64,000 nt of DNA from positions 104,958 through 168,957 of the forward strand of contig NZ_JRJE01000008.1 of NCBI RefSeq assembly GCF_000763295.1, given 5' to 3'. Of the stretch, positions 46,117-55,950 are shown in pieces; within the stretch, counting starts at the first letter, position 1, and each line of letters starts with the position of its first letter. This stretch comes from Thalassospira australica. GTDB lineage: Bacteria; Pseudomonadota; Alphaproteobacteria; Rhodospirillales; Thalassospiraceae. The notes under the pieces were generated by a model. It was not told the DNA's origin. It did no database searches and worked only from the letters and a program-made list of their open reading frames with translations. The position numbers and the translations under genes are program-made.

Positions 46117-47067
46117 ATGTCTGAACATGGCTATAACAGTGGTCGGCTGAACTTGCCGTTTGTTGGCATATCAACCTTTTCAAAAAGCCCCTATGTCGAA
46201 AACTGGGATGCGATTGATGCTGATGTCGCCGTCATGGGCGCACCGTTTGATTTCGGCACCCAGTGGCGGGCGGGTGCGCGGTTTGGGCCGCGTGGCATTC
46301 GTGAGGCATCGACGTTGTTTGCCTTTGGCCATGCCGGGGCCTATGACCATGAAGATGATGTGACCTATCTTGAAGGGGTCCGGATGGTCGATATTGGGGA
46401 TGCCGATATCATTCATACCGACACGATCAACAGCCACGCCAATATCGAATTTGGCGTGCGCAAGATTTTGGCAGCCGGCGCCCTGCCCGTGGTGCTGGGC
46501 GGTGATCATTCGATCAACATTCCCTGCATCAATGCGTTTTCCGACGAAGAACCGGTACATGTGGTGCAAATTGATGCCCATCTGGATTTCGTTGATGAAC
46601 GCCACGGGGTGCGCAATGGCCATGGCAACCCGATGCGCAGGGCCATTGAAAAGCCGTGGGTCACGGGCATGACCCAACTTGGCATTCGCAATGTGTCCTC
46701 GACCGCCAAGGAGGGCTATGACTATGCCCGTGAACAAGGTTCCGACATTTTATCCGTGCGACAAGTGCGTGCTCTTGGTGTCGAGGGCGTGCTTGACCGT
46801 ATTCCGGCCGGAAAGCGATATTACCTGACGATTGATATTGACGGGTTTGATCCGTCGATTGCGCCGGGTACGGGCACGCCAAGCCACGGCGGATTTCTGT
46901 ATTATGACGTGCTGGAAATCATCGCAGGCCTTGCCAAGCGCGGCGATATTGTTGGCATTGATCTGGTGGAGGTCGCACCCGACTATGACCAGACCGGATC
47001 GACCGCCATTCTGGCCGCCCAGATATTGCTTAACACCATCGGGCGAATTTTTGTGGCGCGGAAGTAG
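46117..47067 (+). CDS. speB: Agmatinase-family ureohydrolase
   Basis: 316 residues from ATG 46117 with GGGGGA upstream; the frame opens earlier but without support. GGDHSIN, QIDAHLDF and DIDGFDPS carry the His/Asp ligands of the binuclear manganese site. PFVGISTFSKSPYVENWDAID is typical of alphaproteobacterial SpeB. It would release urea from agmatine or a related guanidino compound. It follows the LysR gene on the same strand and may be part of the same stretch of osmolyte and nitrogen metabolism. Substrate specificity is not certain. Confidence 0.9.
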   Translation: MSEHGYNSGRLNLPFVGISTFSKSPYVENWDAIDADVAVMGAPFDFGTQWRAGARFGPRGIREASTLFAFGHAGAYDHEDDVTYLEGVRMVDIGDADIIHTDTINSHANIEFGVRKILAAGALPVVLGGDHSINIPCINAFSDEEPVHVVQIDAHLDFVDERHGVRNGHGNPMRRAIEKPWVTGMTQLGIRNVSSTAKEGYDYAREQGSDILSVRQVRALGVEGVLDRIPAGKRYYLTIDIDGFDPSIAPGTGTPSHGGFLYYDVLEIIAGLAKRGDIVGIDLVEVAPDYDQTGSTAILAAQILLNTIGRIFVARK

Positions 47068-47130
47068 AGGTTAGCCCGAAGAGCCCGCTGGGCGAGATCC
47101 CCGCCTTCGCGGGGATGACGGTGTAAGGCG

Positions 47131-48063
47131 TTACGGCCAGTTGGCTTCGGGTGGAAGTGACATCAGGATGGCTTCGGTATTGCCGCCGGTCATGAGGCCA
47201 AAGCGCGTACCGCGATCATGGAGCAGGTTGAACTCGACATAGCGGCCGCGCTTGATCAGTTGGGCGCGGCGGTCGTCATCAGACCAATCCTTGTTGTAGT
47301 GGCGCTTGACCAGTTCGGGATAAATATCGCGAAAGGCGCGGCCGACATCCTGGGTAAAGGCAAAGTCCGCATCCCAGTCTGCATCAAGATAATCATAGAA
47401 AATCCCGCCAACACCGCGCGGCTCACCCCGGTGCGGTAGCCAGAAATATTCATCGCACCATTTTTTGAACCGGTCGTAATAGTCATCATTATGGGCATCA
47501 CAGGTGGCCTTGAGAGCCCCATGGAAATCAGCGGTGTCTTGATCCTTGGGGAAAACCGGGGTCAGATCTGCCCCACCGCCAAACCATGCCTTGGTGGTGA
47601 CGATATGGCGGGTGTTCATGTGGACGGCCGGAACATGGGGCGAGCATGGATGGGCGACCAGTGAAATTCCCGCAGCCCAGAAGTTGGGGTTTTCATCGGC
47701 ACCGGGGATTTCCTTGCGGAATTTTTCGGAAAATTCGCCGTGTACGGTGGAAATATTCACCCCGACCTTTTCGAACACCCGGCCCTTCATGACCGACATT
47801 TCGCCGCCCCCTTCATCGGTGCCGCGTTCCCATGTGGTGCGTTCAAACCGCCCGGCAGGGCGATCGGCCAGCGGGCCTTCGTAACTGTCTTCGAGGGCCT
47901 CGTAACTGGCACAGATGTCATCACGCAATTGACGGAACCAGTCCCGGGCGGTTTGTTTGCGCCGGGCAATCACGGCATCGTCGACCTTATGGTCCGGGCC
48001 CGTTTTCATTGCCTTTTTGGCAGCAGTCTTTGCGTCCGTCATTGCGTCACTCATCTGGTTCAT
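47131..48063 (-). CDS. hemF: Oxygen-dependent coproporphyrinogen III oxidase
   Basis: 310 residues. [47 protein letters not shown] and [31 protein letters not shown] are HemF signatures. It performs two oxidative decarboxylations in haem synthesis. The start codon at 48063 directly follows the trmL stop, so the two genes are co-transcribed. Confidence 0.96.
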   Translation of the reverse strand: MNQMSDAMTDAKTAAKKAMKTGPDHKVDDAVIARRKQTARDWFRQLRDDICASYEALEDSYEGPLADRPAGRFERTTWERGTDEGGGEMSVMKGRVFEKVGVNISTVHGEFSEKFRKEIPGADENPNFWAAGISLVAHPCSPHVPAVHMNTRHIVTTKAWFGGGADLTPVFPKDQDTADFHGALKATCDAHNDDYYDRFKKWCDEYFWLPHRGEPRGVGGIFYDYLDADWDADFAFTQDVGRAFRDIYPELVKRHYNKDWSDDDRRAQLIKRGRYVEFNLLHDRGTRFGLMTGGNTEAILMSLPPEANWP

Positions 48064-48564
48064 TTACTCGGTTGGCTTGGTTTCAAGCTTCGTTTCCGGG
48101 CCTGAAGGAAAGCCGTTCGTCTGTCTGAGCGCTTCGCCCAGTGTCATTGCCGTTGCCATTGCCACGTTAAGCGAACGCATTTCCGGCTGCATGGGGATGA
48201 CCACACGCGCATCGACATAGTCATGCACCTGATCGGGGACACCCTTGCTTTCCGATCCCAGCATCAGAATGTCATCTGCGCGGAATTCGAAATCACAATA
48301 CGGTTCGGCCCCCTTTGTTGTCAGCAGCACAAGCCTGCCTGGAAGCGTTGCGTTTTCACGCGCCTCGACAAAGGCCCGCCAATCGGCATGGCGTATATAA
48401 TCGGCTTTGCCCAGATAATCCATACCGGCGCGTTTCAGTGCTGCTGAGGTCAGCAGAAATCCGCACGGCTCGATGATATCGACAGGCAGGCCAAAGCAGG
48501 CGGCCATGCGCAGGATGGTGCCGGTGTTTTGCGGGATATCGGGTTCAAACAAACAAATTCGCAT
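48064..48564 (-). CDS. trmL: tRNA (cytidine/uridine-34 2'-O-)-methyltransferase TrmL
   Basis: 166 residues, SPOUT fold. PDIPQNTGTILRMAACFG at the N-terminus and LMLGSESKGVPDQV plus the C-terminal knot region IPMQPEMRSLNVAMATAM are diagnostic. It modifies the wobble base of tRNA-Leu isoacceptors. The stop abuts the hemF start. Confidence 0.95.
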   Translation of the reverse strand: MRICLFEPDIPQNTGTILRMAACFGLPVDIIEPCGFLLTSAALKRAGMDYLGKADYIRHADWRAFVEARENATLPGRLVLLTTKGAEPYCDFEFRADDILMLGSESKGVPDQVHDYVDARVVIPMQPEMRSLNVAMATAMTLGEALRQTNGFPSGPETKLETKPTE

Positions 48565-48573
48565 GAGTTCTTT

Positions 48574-48756
48574 AGGGGCTGTTGATAATCAGGATGTCGC
48601 TGCGGCGGGATCGTATTTTTCCAAAGGGATTGCCGCCCAAGGGCGCGAACTCGCGTCCCTCGTCCTTGAATATGCCGAGCATGTCCTACGTCCTCAATCC
48701 TAATTTCGCACCCTTGGGCGACAACCACGACGGCACCCTGATTATCAACTGCCCCT
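48574..48756. repeat. TA-flanked palindromic element (second family)
   Basis: AGGGGCTGTTGATAATCAGG (48574-48593) matches the reverse complement of 48737-48756 in 19 of 20 positions; both ends border TA. An inner pair, TTGCCGCCCAAGGGCGCGA (48630-48648) and 48706-48724, matches in 17 of 19. Length is 183 bp, no coding frame with family match. It looks like a MITE of an IS630/Tc1-like (TA target) type, by structure only. Confidence 0.7.
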
Positions 48757-49139
48757 AGAATCGTTGGGAATGCAATGTCGAATCATATCGGCACAGACAG
48801 ATAATTACCCGTTAATACCCCTATTAGACTTTTTTGGAATATCAAAAGCGAAAGCCGCAACCCGTTGGTTGATAAAGGGCCGAATACCGGCAAATACACT
48901 AGGTTTTACCGAATTGTGCAGTGCGAAACCGGTTAATCTTATTGAATGCAAACAAATTGCAACTCCAAGTTCTCCTTAACAAACCGAATTTTTGTTAGTA
49001 TACGGAGCGTCAAACAGGCCTAAAGGCTTTTGGCAGCAAGATTGTTTGATTTTCTTCAAGGGAAATTAAACATGGTTGGCCTAAGCTTTGGTTTGGGCAT
49101 TCCGCATGCCTGTTTTGGGGGCAGAAAGAGGGATTAATT
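48757..49139. other. petABC upstream region
   Basis: No gene is supported. It is AT-richer than its surroundings, carries TTGTGC-AGT-GCGAAA at 48914-48928 (similar to the phasin palindromes but imperfect) and the promoter described separately. Confidence 0.45.
48976..49004 (+). promoter_or_regulatory. Candidate promoter of petABC
   Basis: TTAACA, a 17-bp spacer and TATACG, about 135 bp before petA. Confidence 0.5.
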
Positions 49140-49691
49140 ATGTCGCAAACGGTGCATTCTTCCGGCGAACACCAGCCGGACGAGAACCGCAGGGATTTCC
49201 TGACCATGGCGACCACAGCAGTCGGCGCAGTTGGCGTTGGTTGTGCGTTGTTGCCGTTCGTGGACAGCATGAACCCGTCCAAGGACGTTCTCGCACTTGC
49301 CTCGGTTGAGGTTAATCTGTCCAACATCCCGGTTGGACAGGCAGTTAAAGTTATGTGGCGAGGCAAACCTGTCTTCATCCGCCATCGTACCGAACGCGAA
49401 ATCAATGAGGCCAACGAGGTCGCATTGAACGAACTCGTCGATCCGCAATCGGATGACGCGCGTGTCACGAAAAAAGAATGGCTGATTGTTGTCGGCGTCT
49501 GCACCCATCTGGGCTGCATCCCGACGGGCACGGCCACAGGCGAAACCCGTGGTGATTTTGATGGCTGGTACTGTCCATGCCATGGCTCGCACTATGATAC
49601 GTCGGGCCGTATCCGCCGCGGCCCCGCGCCGTTGAACCTTGTCGTGCCGGAATATGAGTTCCTCACCGACACTTCGGTCCGGATCGGGTAA
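49140..49691 (+). CDS. petA: Ubiquinol-cytochrome c reductase Rieske subunit
   Basis: 183 residues. A Tat-type N-terminus [14 protein letters not shown] and one membrane anchor precede the Rieske fold. CTHLGC (Cys121, His123) and CPCHGS (Cys145, His148) hold the 2Fe-2S cluster; Cys126 and Cys147 form the stabilising disulfide. It is the high-potential electron acceptor of the bc1 complex in the inner membrane. First gene of petABC, 11 bp before petB. Confidence 0.97.
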   Translation: MSQTVHSSGEHQPDENRRDFLTMATTAVGAVGVGCALLPFVDSMNPSKDVLALASVEVNLSNIPVGQAVKVMWRGKPVFIRHRTEREINEANEVALNELVDPQSDDARVTKKEWLIVVGVCTHLGCIPTGTATGETRGDFDGWYCPCHGSHYDTSGRIRRGPAPLNLVVPEYEFLTDTSVRIG

Positions 49692-49702
49692 GGAGCAGGT
49701 AG

Positions 49703-50971
49703 ATGAGCGCACCTCAGTGGAATAATAAAGTGGTAAAATGGGTCGATGACCGTCTTCCGGTCATCTCCATGTTGCACCACTCTGCATATGAATATCCGAC
49801 CCCGAAAAACCTGTCCTATATGTGGAACTTCGGTTCCCTGGCCGGGTTTGTTCTGGTGACGATGATCCTCTCCGGGATTTTCCTGGTGATGAACTACACC
49901 CCGCACACCAGCATGGCGTTCGAATCCGTTGAACGCATCATGCGTGATGTGAACTATGGCTGGTTGATCCGCTATATCCATATGAACGGCGCTTCGATGT
50001 TCTTCATCGTTGTCTTCCTTCATATGTTCCGTGGCCTGTATTACGGGTCATACAAGGCACCGCGCGAAATGCTGTGGTGGATCGGTATCCTGATCTTGCT
50101 TGCGATGATGGCCACCGCATTCATGGGCTATGTCCTGCCGTGGGGCCAGATGTCATTCTGGGGGGCGACGGTTATTACCAACCTGTTTTCCGCCTTCCCG
50201 ATCATTGGTGATCCTCTGGTGACCTGGCTTTGGGGTGGTTTCTCGGTTGATAATCCGACGCTGAACCGGTTCTTCTCGCTGCACTATCTGATGCCGTTCG
50301 TCATTCTGGGCCTTGTTGTCCTGCATGTCTGGGCGCTGCATAGTGTACGTTCGAACAACCCGACCGGTGTGGAAATCAAATCGCCGCAAGACAGCATTCC
50401 GTTCCATCCTTATTACACCATCAAGGATTTGTACGGTCTGGGCGTGTTCCTGATCTTCTTCTCGGCGTTTGTGTTCTTTGCACCGGATTATCTGGGGCAC
50501 CCGGACAACTACATCCCGGCGAACCCGCTGGTCACACCGCCGCACATCGTGCCGGAATGGTACTTCCTGCCGTTCTATGCGATCCTGCGTTCGATCGATT
50601 TCTCTCTGTTTGGAATTCCGGCAAAGCTGCTTGGTGTCCTGGCGATGTTTGCATCGATCGTGATCCTGTTCGTCATTCCGTGGCTTGATACCTCCAAGGT
50701 GCGCAGCTCGAAATTCCGTCCGGTGTACAAATGGTTCTTCTGGCTGTTTGTCATCGATACCTTCATCCTCGGCTATTGCGGGGCGAAGGCACCTGATGAC
50801 TACTTCCTGGGTATTCCGGGTCTGAAAGTCATCGTGATGGGGCAGCTTTCAACGCTGTATTATTTCGCGCACTTCCTTGTGGTCATGCCTTTGGTTGGAA
50901 AAATGGAACGAACCAAACCGCTTCCTGCAAGCATCAGCGAATCTGTTTTGAAGGAGGGTGCAAATGCGTAA
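49703..50971 (+). CDS. petB: Ubiquinol-cytochrome c reductase cytochrome b
   Basis: 422 residues with eight membrane spans. [29 protein letters not shown] and the second His pair in the [20 protein letters not shown] region bind the two b haems. The PEWY motif of the Qo site is visible as PEWYFLP. It forms the quinol oxidation and quinone reduction sites. Its last codons overlap the petC start by eight bases, so translation is coupled. Confidence 0.97.
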   Translation: MSAPQWNNKVVKWVDDRLPVISMLHHSAYEYPTPKNLSYMWNFGSLAGFVLVTMILSGIFLVMNYTPHTSMAFESVERIMRDVNYGWLIRYIHMNGASMFFIVVFLHMFRGLYYGSYKAPREMLWWIGILILLAMMATAFMGYVLPWGQMSFWGATVITNLFSAFPIIGDPLVTWLWGGFSVDNPTLNRFFSLHYLMPFVILGLVVLHVWALHSVRSNNPTGVEIKSPQDSIPFHPYYTIKDLYGLGVFLIFFSAFVFFAPDYLGHPDNYIPANPLVTPPHIVPEWYFLPFYAILRSIDFSLFGIPAKLLGVLAMFASIVILFVIPWLDTSKVRSSKFRPVYKWFFWLFVIDTFILGYCGAKAPDDYFLGIPGLKVIVMGQLSTLYYFAHFLVVMPLVGKMERTKPLPASISESVLKEGANA

Positions 50972-51740
50972 GTTCGCACTGACCGCAATTGCGACCGCCT
51001 TCGCGGTAACCGCATTCACTGGTGGAACTGCCAAGGCAGCCGGGGACTCCCCGGTGCCGCCGGCACAAGAATGGAGCTGGCAGGGCCTGTTTGGCACCTA
51101 TGATCGTGCCCAGCTGCAGCGTGGCTTCCAGGTCTTCAAAAACGTTTGTGCCGGCTGTCACAGCCTGCGCTTCATTGCCTTCCGTAACCTTGAAGGCATT
51201 GGGTTTAACGAAGACCAGATCAAGGCGATCGCGGCCGAGTATGACATCGAAGATGGCCCGAATGACGATGGTGACATGTTCGACCGTCCGGGTATTGCGG
51301 CTGATTACTTCCCGTCCCCGTTCCCGAACGAAAAAGCTGCGGCTGCTTCGAACGGTGGCGCGATTCCGCCGGATCTGTCCTTGATGAACAAGGCCCGCGT
51401 GAATGGCCCGGATTATGTCTTCGGCCTGTTGACCGGCTATGAGGACGAAGCACCGGAAGGTTTCGACCTTGCGGACGGGAAATACTACAACCACTATTTC
51501 CCGGGTCATCAGATTGCCATGGCACCGCCGCTTTATGATGAAGCGGTCGAATACACCGATGGCACGCCGGCAACCGTCGAGCAGCATGCGCGTGACATCA
51601 CCGCATTCCTGAACTGGACGGCACAGCCGGAACTTGAAGAACGCAAGGCACTGGGCATGAAAGTGATCCTGTTCCTGATCGTTCTAACCGCCATGCTTTA
51701 TGCGGTGAAACGCAAAATCTGGCGCGACGTCGAACACTAG
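50964..51740 (+). CDS. petC: Cytochrome c1
   Basis: 258 residues from ATG 50964, which follows AAGGAGG inside petB; the GTG at 50958 overlaps that Shine-Dalgarno. A signal peptide ([20 protein letters not shown]) leads to the haem motif VCAGCH (Cys62, Cys65, His66), and a C-terminal anchor ([15 protein letters not shown]) precedes a basic tail. The axial Met is likely in HQIAMAPPL. It passes electrons from the Rieske centre to soluble cytochrome c. Last gene of the operon. Confidence 0.97.
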   Translation: MRKFALTAIATAFAVTAFTGGTAKAAGDSPVPPAQEWSWQGLFGTYDRAQLQRGFQVFKNVCAGCHSLRFIAFRNLEGIGFNEDQIKAIAAEYDIEDGPNDDGDMFDRPGIAADYFPSPFPNEKAAAASNGGAIPPDLSLMNKARVNGPDYVFGLLTGYEDEAPEGFDLADGKYYNHYFPGHQIAMAPPLYDEAVEYTDGTPATVEQHARDITAFLNWTAQPELEERKALGMKVILFLIVLTAMLYAVKRKIWRDVEH

Positions 51741-51766
51741 GACTTCACGCTCAGACCACGATTTGG

Positions 51767-51797
51767 AAAACAGGCCGCCTTCGGGTGGCCTGTTTTT
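51767..51797 (+). terminator. Terminator of petABC
   Basis: ACAGGCC / GGCCTGT stem followed by TTTTT. Confidence 0.85.
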
Positions 51798-51809
51798 TAT
51801 GCACGGTTT

Positions 51810-52649
51810 TCAGTAGGAGAAATAGGAAACGACCAGACGGTCGATCTCGCCGCTGTTGCGCATGTCGCGCAATACATCATCAAGCGCATCGGCAAATTGA
51901 TCGCGATAGGGCCAATTGCCATCCGGGTCGGGGCCAAAGGCGACGTAACCGAATTCATGGCCGATGATCGCGACCTCGTTAAACAGGCGTGCGGTGTCTT
52001 TATCAACAGCCAGTTCACGCATGCCTGCGAGTATCGCCATGCGTTCATTGACATAGCAATCCACCCTGCCCGCCATCAGCAGACGCAGATTGCTGGCTGT
52101 GGTGTTGGCTTCTTCAAGGGAAATGTCCCCCGCATCAACCATGGCAAAAAATTCATCCCCGGCCAGAAGGTAGCCCGCATTATTGGTAAAGCGCGCCCCT
52201 TTGAAATCATCGGGGAAGACATTCAGCAGGTTGCTTTGTGCATAATCCTTGCTGCACATCACCACCACCGTTTCGCGCAAGATTGGGATGGAATAACGTT
52301 CAACCCATTCACGATCCTTGCGCTTATAGGGCGGGAAAAATCCCATCACCTTGCCATCTTCAAGCAGGTCCATCCCGCGCCGGAACGGCACATTGACCAG
52401 ATCCAGACGATAGCCGGGCATCCTGTCAAACGCTTCTTGCAGGATGCGGACATAGATACCGTCAGGCGTATCACCATCGAGAAACGCATAGGGTGCGTTG
52501 CTGTCTTCGGCATAAAGCGTGATGGTGACGGGTGTGTTGCTGCCCTGCAAAGATTGTGCGGCCACGTCAAACGCCCCGCCGATGACATGCCCGACCAGCA
52601 TGCAGCCCATAAACCTGACAGTATTGCGCAACGTGGATTTGAGGTTCAT
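51810..52649 (-). CDS. Periplasmic transporter substrate-binding-domain protein
   Basis: 279 residues. A signal-like N-terminus (FMGCMLVGHVIGGAFDVAAQ) is followed by a family 3 solute-binding layout: ITLYAEDSNAPYAFLDGDTPDGIYVRILQEAF, LVNVPFRRGMDLLEDGKV and LLMAGRVDCYVNERM. Proteins of this type without a transporter next to them are common in Rhodospirillales and may serve as sensors or orphan binding proteins. Ligand unknown, possibly a polar amino acid. It is convergent with petC. Confidence 0.75.
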   Translation of the reverse strand: MNLKSTLRNTVRFMGCMLVGHVIGGAFDVAAQSLQGSNTPVTITLYAEDSNAPYAFLDGDTPDGIYVRILQEAFDRMPGYRLDLVNVPFRRGMDLLEDGKVMGFFPPYKRKDREWVERYSIPILRETVVVMCSKDYAQSNLLNVFPDDFKGARFTNNAGYLLAGDEFFAMVDAGDISLEEANTTASNLRLLMAGRVDCYVNERMAILAGMRELAVDKDTARLFNEVAIIGHEFGYVAFGPDPDGNWPYRDQFADALDDVLRDMRNSGEIDRLVVSYFSY

Positions 52650-52714
52650 GGCCTTATTATGCAGGCAATCGCAGGGGGTCTGTCAAATGGCTTGGCGTAA
52701 CAATTGATGTCAGC

Positions 52715-53554
52715 TCAGTCGGGCCGTTCAGACGACCTATCACATGATGGGGACTCCAGATCCCCGGATTGCCGGGCCTGCTGATGGGCCGTGCAGGCAT
52801 GTTTGCTTGAATGGGGGCGGTTGCCCTCTGCCGGGCGCAAGGGGGGGACCGTTACCGGAATATGGACAAGGCGTCTTTTGCGCGACGGGGTGCCGGAACT
52901 GGCATAAAGCTGCTTGCCGGCCTCGACAATCGAGACACCGGCAAAGGCCTTGAACAGGCGCGATCCGATGTTTTCGAACACCTGCGACCAGCGCAAAAGC
53001 AGCCGCCTGCGGGTGGGCGGCATGAAAAGTGCGCGGCTGTGCTGAACAGGCAGGAACATGTTTTCGCGCATCAGGTTTTGCAACTGTGACACGCTATAGG
53101 GATGGCCAAAGCCAAATGGCGTTTTTTCCGACCAGGACCAAAGCGAGCTTCGGTTTGGCGTTACCACGACAATCCGGCCATTGGGGGTTAGCACCCGCCA
53201 GCATTCGCGCATCAGTCGCCGCATGGAATCGGAATGTTCCACCAGATGCACCAGAAGAATGCGGTCCACCGAACTATCGGGCAGCGGCAGCATGGTTTCT
53301 TCGGTCAGGGCGACATGGTTGGTTTCGCCCGCGGGCCAATGCACGCAGCCCTGGCGCGCGGGCATGAATGCCATGACGCGCTCTGCCTCGCCAATAAACG
53401 GGCGCAGATAAGGCGTGGCATAGCCAAAGCCCAGCACACGCATGCCCCGTACATCCGACCACATGACGCGCAAACGCCTGCGGATCAGTCGGCGGGCGGC
53501 TTGCCCGAGGCTGCTGGCATAAAAACGGTGAAGATCAACGACATCCTGACGCAT
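52715..53554 (-). CDS. SAM-dependent methyltransferase
   Basis: 279 residues. A methyltransferase type 11 core is visible: RVLGFGYATPYL at the SAM site, PLPDSSVDRILLVHLVEHSD and LTPNGRIVVVTPN. The SAM glycine motif is unusual (GFGYA in place of GxGxG). The C-terminal 50 residues are basic and disordered. It is divergent from gloB, a common alphaproteobacterial pair; a link with glyoxalase function is only inferred. Substrate unknown. Confidence 0.8.
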   Translation of the reverse strand: MRQDVVDLHRFYASSLGQAARRLIRRRLRVMWSDVRGMRVLGFGYATPYLRPFIGEAERVMAFMPARQGCVHWPAGETNHVALTEETMLPLPDSSVDRILLVHLVEHSDSMRRLMRECWRVLTPNGRIVVVTPNRSSLWSWSEKTPFGFGHPYSVSQLQNLMRENMFLPVQHSRALFMPPTRRRLLLRWSQVFENIGSRLFKAFAGVSIVEAGKQLYASSGTPSRKRRLVHIPVTVPPLRPAEGNRPHSSKHACTAHQQARQSGDLESPSCDRSSERPD

Positions 53555-53690
53555 GGCACCAGCCTAACATTCCGATTGCGGGACGGGAATATTTTTGCGC
53601 AGGTTGCCTGCCCTGTTTTGCATGATTGTTTCAAGACAGGGGATGCTGATAGTCTGCTCGGCAACAATTCATTGCATTTTGAGGTACGCC

Positions 53691-54461
53691 ATGGCTGCGG
53701 GCGAAGTGATCGTCATTCCGTGTCTTTCAGACAATTACACCTATCTTGTGCGCTGCCACCGCAGCGAGATGACCGCTATCATCGATCCGGGTGAAGCGGC
53801 ACCTGTAATCGCCGAGCTGGAAGAACGCGACTGGTCGCTTGATCTGCTGATCAACACCCATCACCACCATGACCATATTGGCGGCAATGCAGAGCTGATT
53901 AAGGAATATGGTGCAAAGCTTCTGGGCCCTGGCGCCGAAACCGCGCGCATTCCTGACATGGATGAAACCTGTGGGGAGGGTGATCAGGTCCTGATCGGGG
54001 AACTGGAAGGCCGGGTGTTTGATGTGCCGGGCCATACCAGCGGACATATCGCGTTTTATTTTCCGGCGATCACTGCATTGTTTTCCGGGGACAGCTTGTT
54101 TGCGCTGGGTTGTGGCCGGTTGTTTGAGGGCACACCGGAACAGATGTGGCATTCCTTGCAGAAATTTCGCAACCTGCCGCCCAGCACGCAGGTTTATTGC
54201 GGCCATGAATATACCCAGGCCAATGCGAAATTTGCCAAGACGATCGAACCGGACAACCCGATTTTGACCGCGCGCTGTCAGGACATTGACGGGCTTCGCG
54301 CACGTAACATTCCAACCATCCCATCGCGCATTGATGTCGAACTGGCAACCAATCCGTTCATGCGCGCCGATGAGCCGTCGGTCGCTGCGGCCCTTGGCAT
54401 GAGTGGCAAAAGCCCGGTTGAGGTCTTCACCGAGATTCGCAAGCGCAAGGACAGTTTCTAG
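53691..54461 (+). CDS. gloB: Hydroxyacylglutathione hydrolase (glyoxalase II)
   Basis: 256 residues from ATG 53691, preceded by GAGGT; the open frame upstream lacks support. THHHHDHIGG (56-65) is the metallo-beta-lactamase-fold binuclear site, with more ligands in PGHTSGHIAFY, FSGDSLFALGCGRLFEG and YCGHEYT. It hydrolyses S-lactoylglutathione to lactate and glutathione in methylglyoxal removal. gloA is not in the window. Confidence 0.95.
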   Translation: MAAGEVIVIPCLSDNYTYLVRCHRSEMTAIIDPGEAAPVIAELEERDWSLDLLINTHHHHDHIGGNAELIKEYGAKLLGPGAETARIPDMDETCGEGDQVLIGELEGRVFDVPGHTSGHIAFYFPAITALFSGDSLFALGCGRLFEGTPEQMWHSLQKFRNLPPSTQVYCGHEYTQANAKFAKTIEPDNPILTARCQDIDGLRARNIPTIPSRIDVELATNPFMRADEPSVAAALGMSGKSPVEVFTEIRKRKDSF

Positions 54462-54476
54462 GAAACAATCGGCGGA

Positions 54477-55724
54477 TCAGGCCATCTGTTTGAACAATAC
54501 GTTCTGATCAAGCAGATAGCGCGAAAACAGTGGTAGACTTGCCGCACCAATTGCGCGTGCGGCACTGCCGACCCGGCCCTGTTCTATATGCGGGCGATCA
54601 ATGCCCTGCAGGTCGAGTTCGTTTGTCGCCGCCCGGGTTGCCTCAACAATTCGCGCACATACATCGGCCGGGAAACCACCATCAACGATGACTGCTTCAA
54701 AATCGATGACCGAACACACCGAGGTAATCGCAAACGCCAAACTGCGCGCCGTGTGATTGACCCAAATATCAAGCATATCGCCCAGCTCGCCCCAATAGTC
54801 GGGATCGCGCCACAGATTGGCTGGATCGTGTCCTTCACGGGTCAGCATTTCTTCCAGAACAAAAATCGATGCCTGATCAATCAACTGACTGGGATGCCCG
54901 CTGCGCGATGATACCGGCATGGAACCAAATGCCCCGGCATTTCCCGTGCGTCCGGCGTACAGCGCCTGATTAAGAACAACGCCACCGCCGATAAAAGACC
55001 CGACAAAGAAATAGGCAAAATCAGTGTAGGTCGGCCCCAAACCAAAGACGAGCTCCGCCCCACAGGCCGCCGTCGCGTCGTTTTGCTGAAACACCGGAAA
55101 CGGTACAATGGCGCCGATGGTTTCAATCAAATCAACTTCGCGCCAGGCATTCATGTCTTCAACCGGGGCACCGACTTCATCGACCCAGTTCCAAAGTTCA
55201 AACGGGGCCGCGATCCCGATCCCGGCAATTCGATCACGTTGATCACGGTTCAGCCCGGCAGTGATCTGTTTGACTGAGTCTGTCACGAACCGACAAATAT
55301 GATCGGGGGTGGGATATTTATAGGCCTCTTTGACCGAAGCCCGGACCGTCCCGACAAAATCAAGCAGGATCAGTTCGGCAGTGCGTCGCCCGATCTTCAG
55401 ACCAAAGGAGTAAACCCCATCAGGATTAAGCGCCATTGGCACTTTTGGTTTACCGACCTTGCCGCGCACTGGATCTCCGCGCATCAAGAGCCCGTCTTTT
55501 TCAAGGGCGCGCATAATCACCGACACTGTTTGCGCAGACAGCCCGGAAAGTCTTGCGATATCAGCCTTTGAAAGTCCGGCATTCCGGCGCACCAGCGACA
55601 GTACAAGACGTTCGTTATAGGCACGCACGCGCAACTGATTTGCCCCGCCGCCCGGATGTAACGGGCGGTTGCCCTGATCTTCCACCCCGGTTGGCTCCGG
55701 GCCAGTCGATATGGTGTCCATCAT
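54477..55724 (-). CDS. frcR: ROK-family repressor FrcR
   Basis: 415 residues. An N-terminal winged helix (LVRRNAGLSKADIARLSGLSAQTVSVIMRALE) is followed by a ROK sugar-kinase-like domain (FGLKIGRRTAELILLDF, FFVGSFIGGGVVLNQALYAG). The ATP motif DxGxT is replaced by KIGRR, as expected for a regulator and not a kinase. It is divergent from frcBCAK, as in Sinorhizobium frcRBCAK, and should repress it in the absence of fructose. The 12-bp-arm palindrome at 55781-55809 is the probable operator. Confidence 0.88.
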   Translation of the reverse strand: MMDTISTGPEPTGVEDQGNRPLHPGGGANQLRVRAYNERLVLSLVRRNAGLSKADIARLSGLSAQTVSVIMRALEKDGLLMRGDPVRGKVGKPKVPMALNPDGVYSFGLKIGRRTAELILLDFVGTVRASVKEAYKYPTPDHICRFVTDSVKQITAGLNRDQRDRIAGIGIAAPFELWNWVDEVGAPVEDMNAWREVDLIETIGAIVPFPVFQQNDATAACGAELVFGLGPTYTDFAYFFVGSFIGGGVVLNQALYAGRTGNAGAFGSMPVSSRSGHPSQLIDQASIFVLEEMLTREGHDPANLWRDPDYWGELGDMLDIWVNHTARSLAFAITSVCSVIDFEAVIVDGGFPADVCARIVEATRAATNELDLQGIDRPHIEQGRVGSAARAIGAASLPLFSRYLLDQNVLFKQMA

Positions 55725-55780
55725 TTCGTCCTCCCATTCGGGATCTTTATTGCCCGATTACCATTAACTGTGACAGGAAT

Positions 55781-55809
55781 AATTAATAAATCAATCGGAT
55801 TTATTAATT
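55781..55809. promoter_or_regulatory. Probable FrcR operator
   Basis: AATTAATAAATC-N5-GATTTATTAATT, a perfect 12-bp-arm palindrome. Its right arm overlaps TTGACA (55808-55813), the candidate -35 of the frcB promoter, so binding would block transcription. Confidence 0.7.
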
Positions 55810-55950
55810 GACAGTATCCCGTATTTGGTGTGTCCTGTGACCCAGACAGGTTAAAGGCCCAACAAAAAAATGCGCGCCACCGCCTGTTGGAAAACAAACA
55901 TCGTCGGCTACCAATGCCGACTATTCAGGTTAAATCCTGGGAGGAAACAC

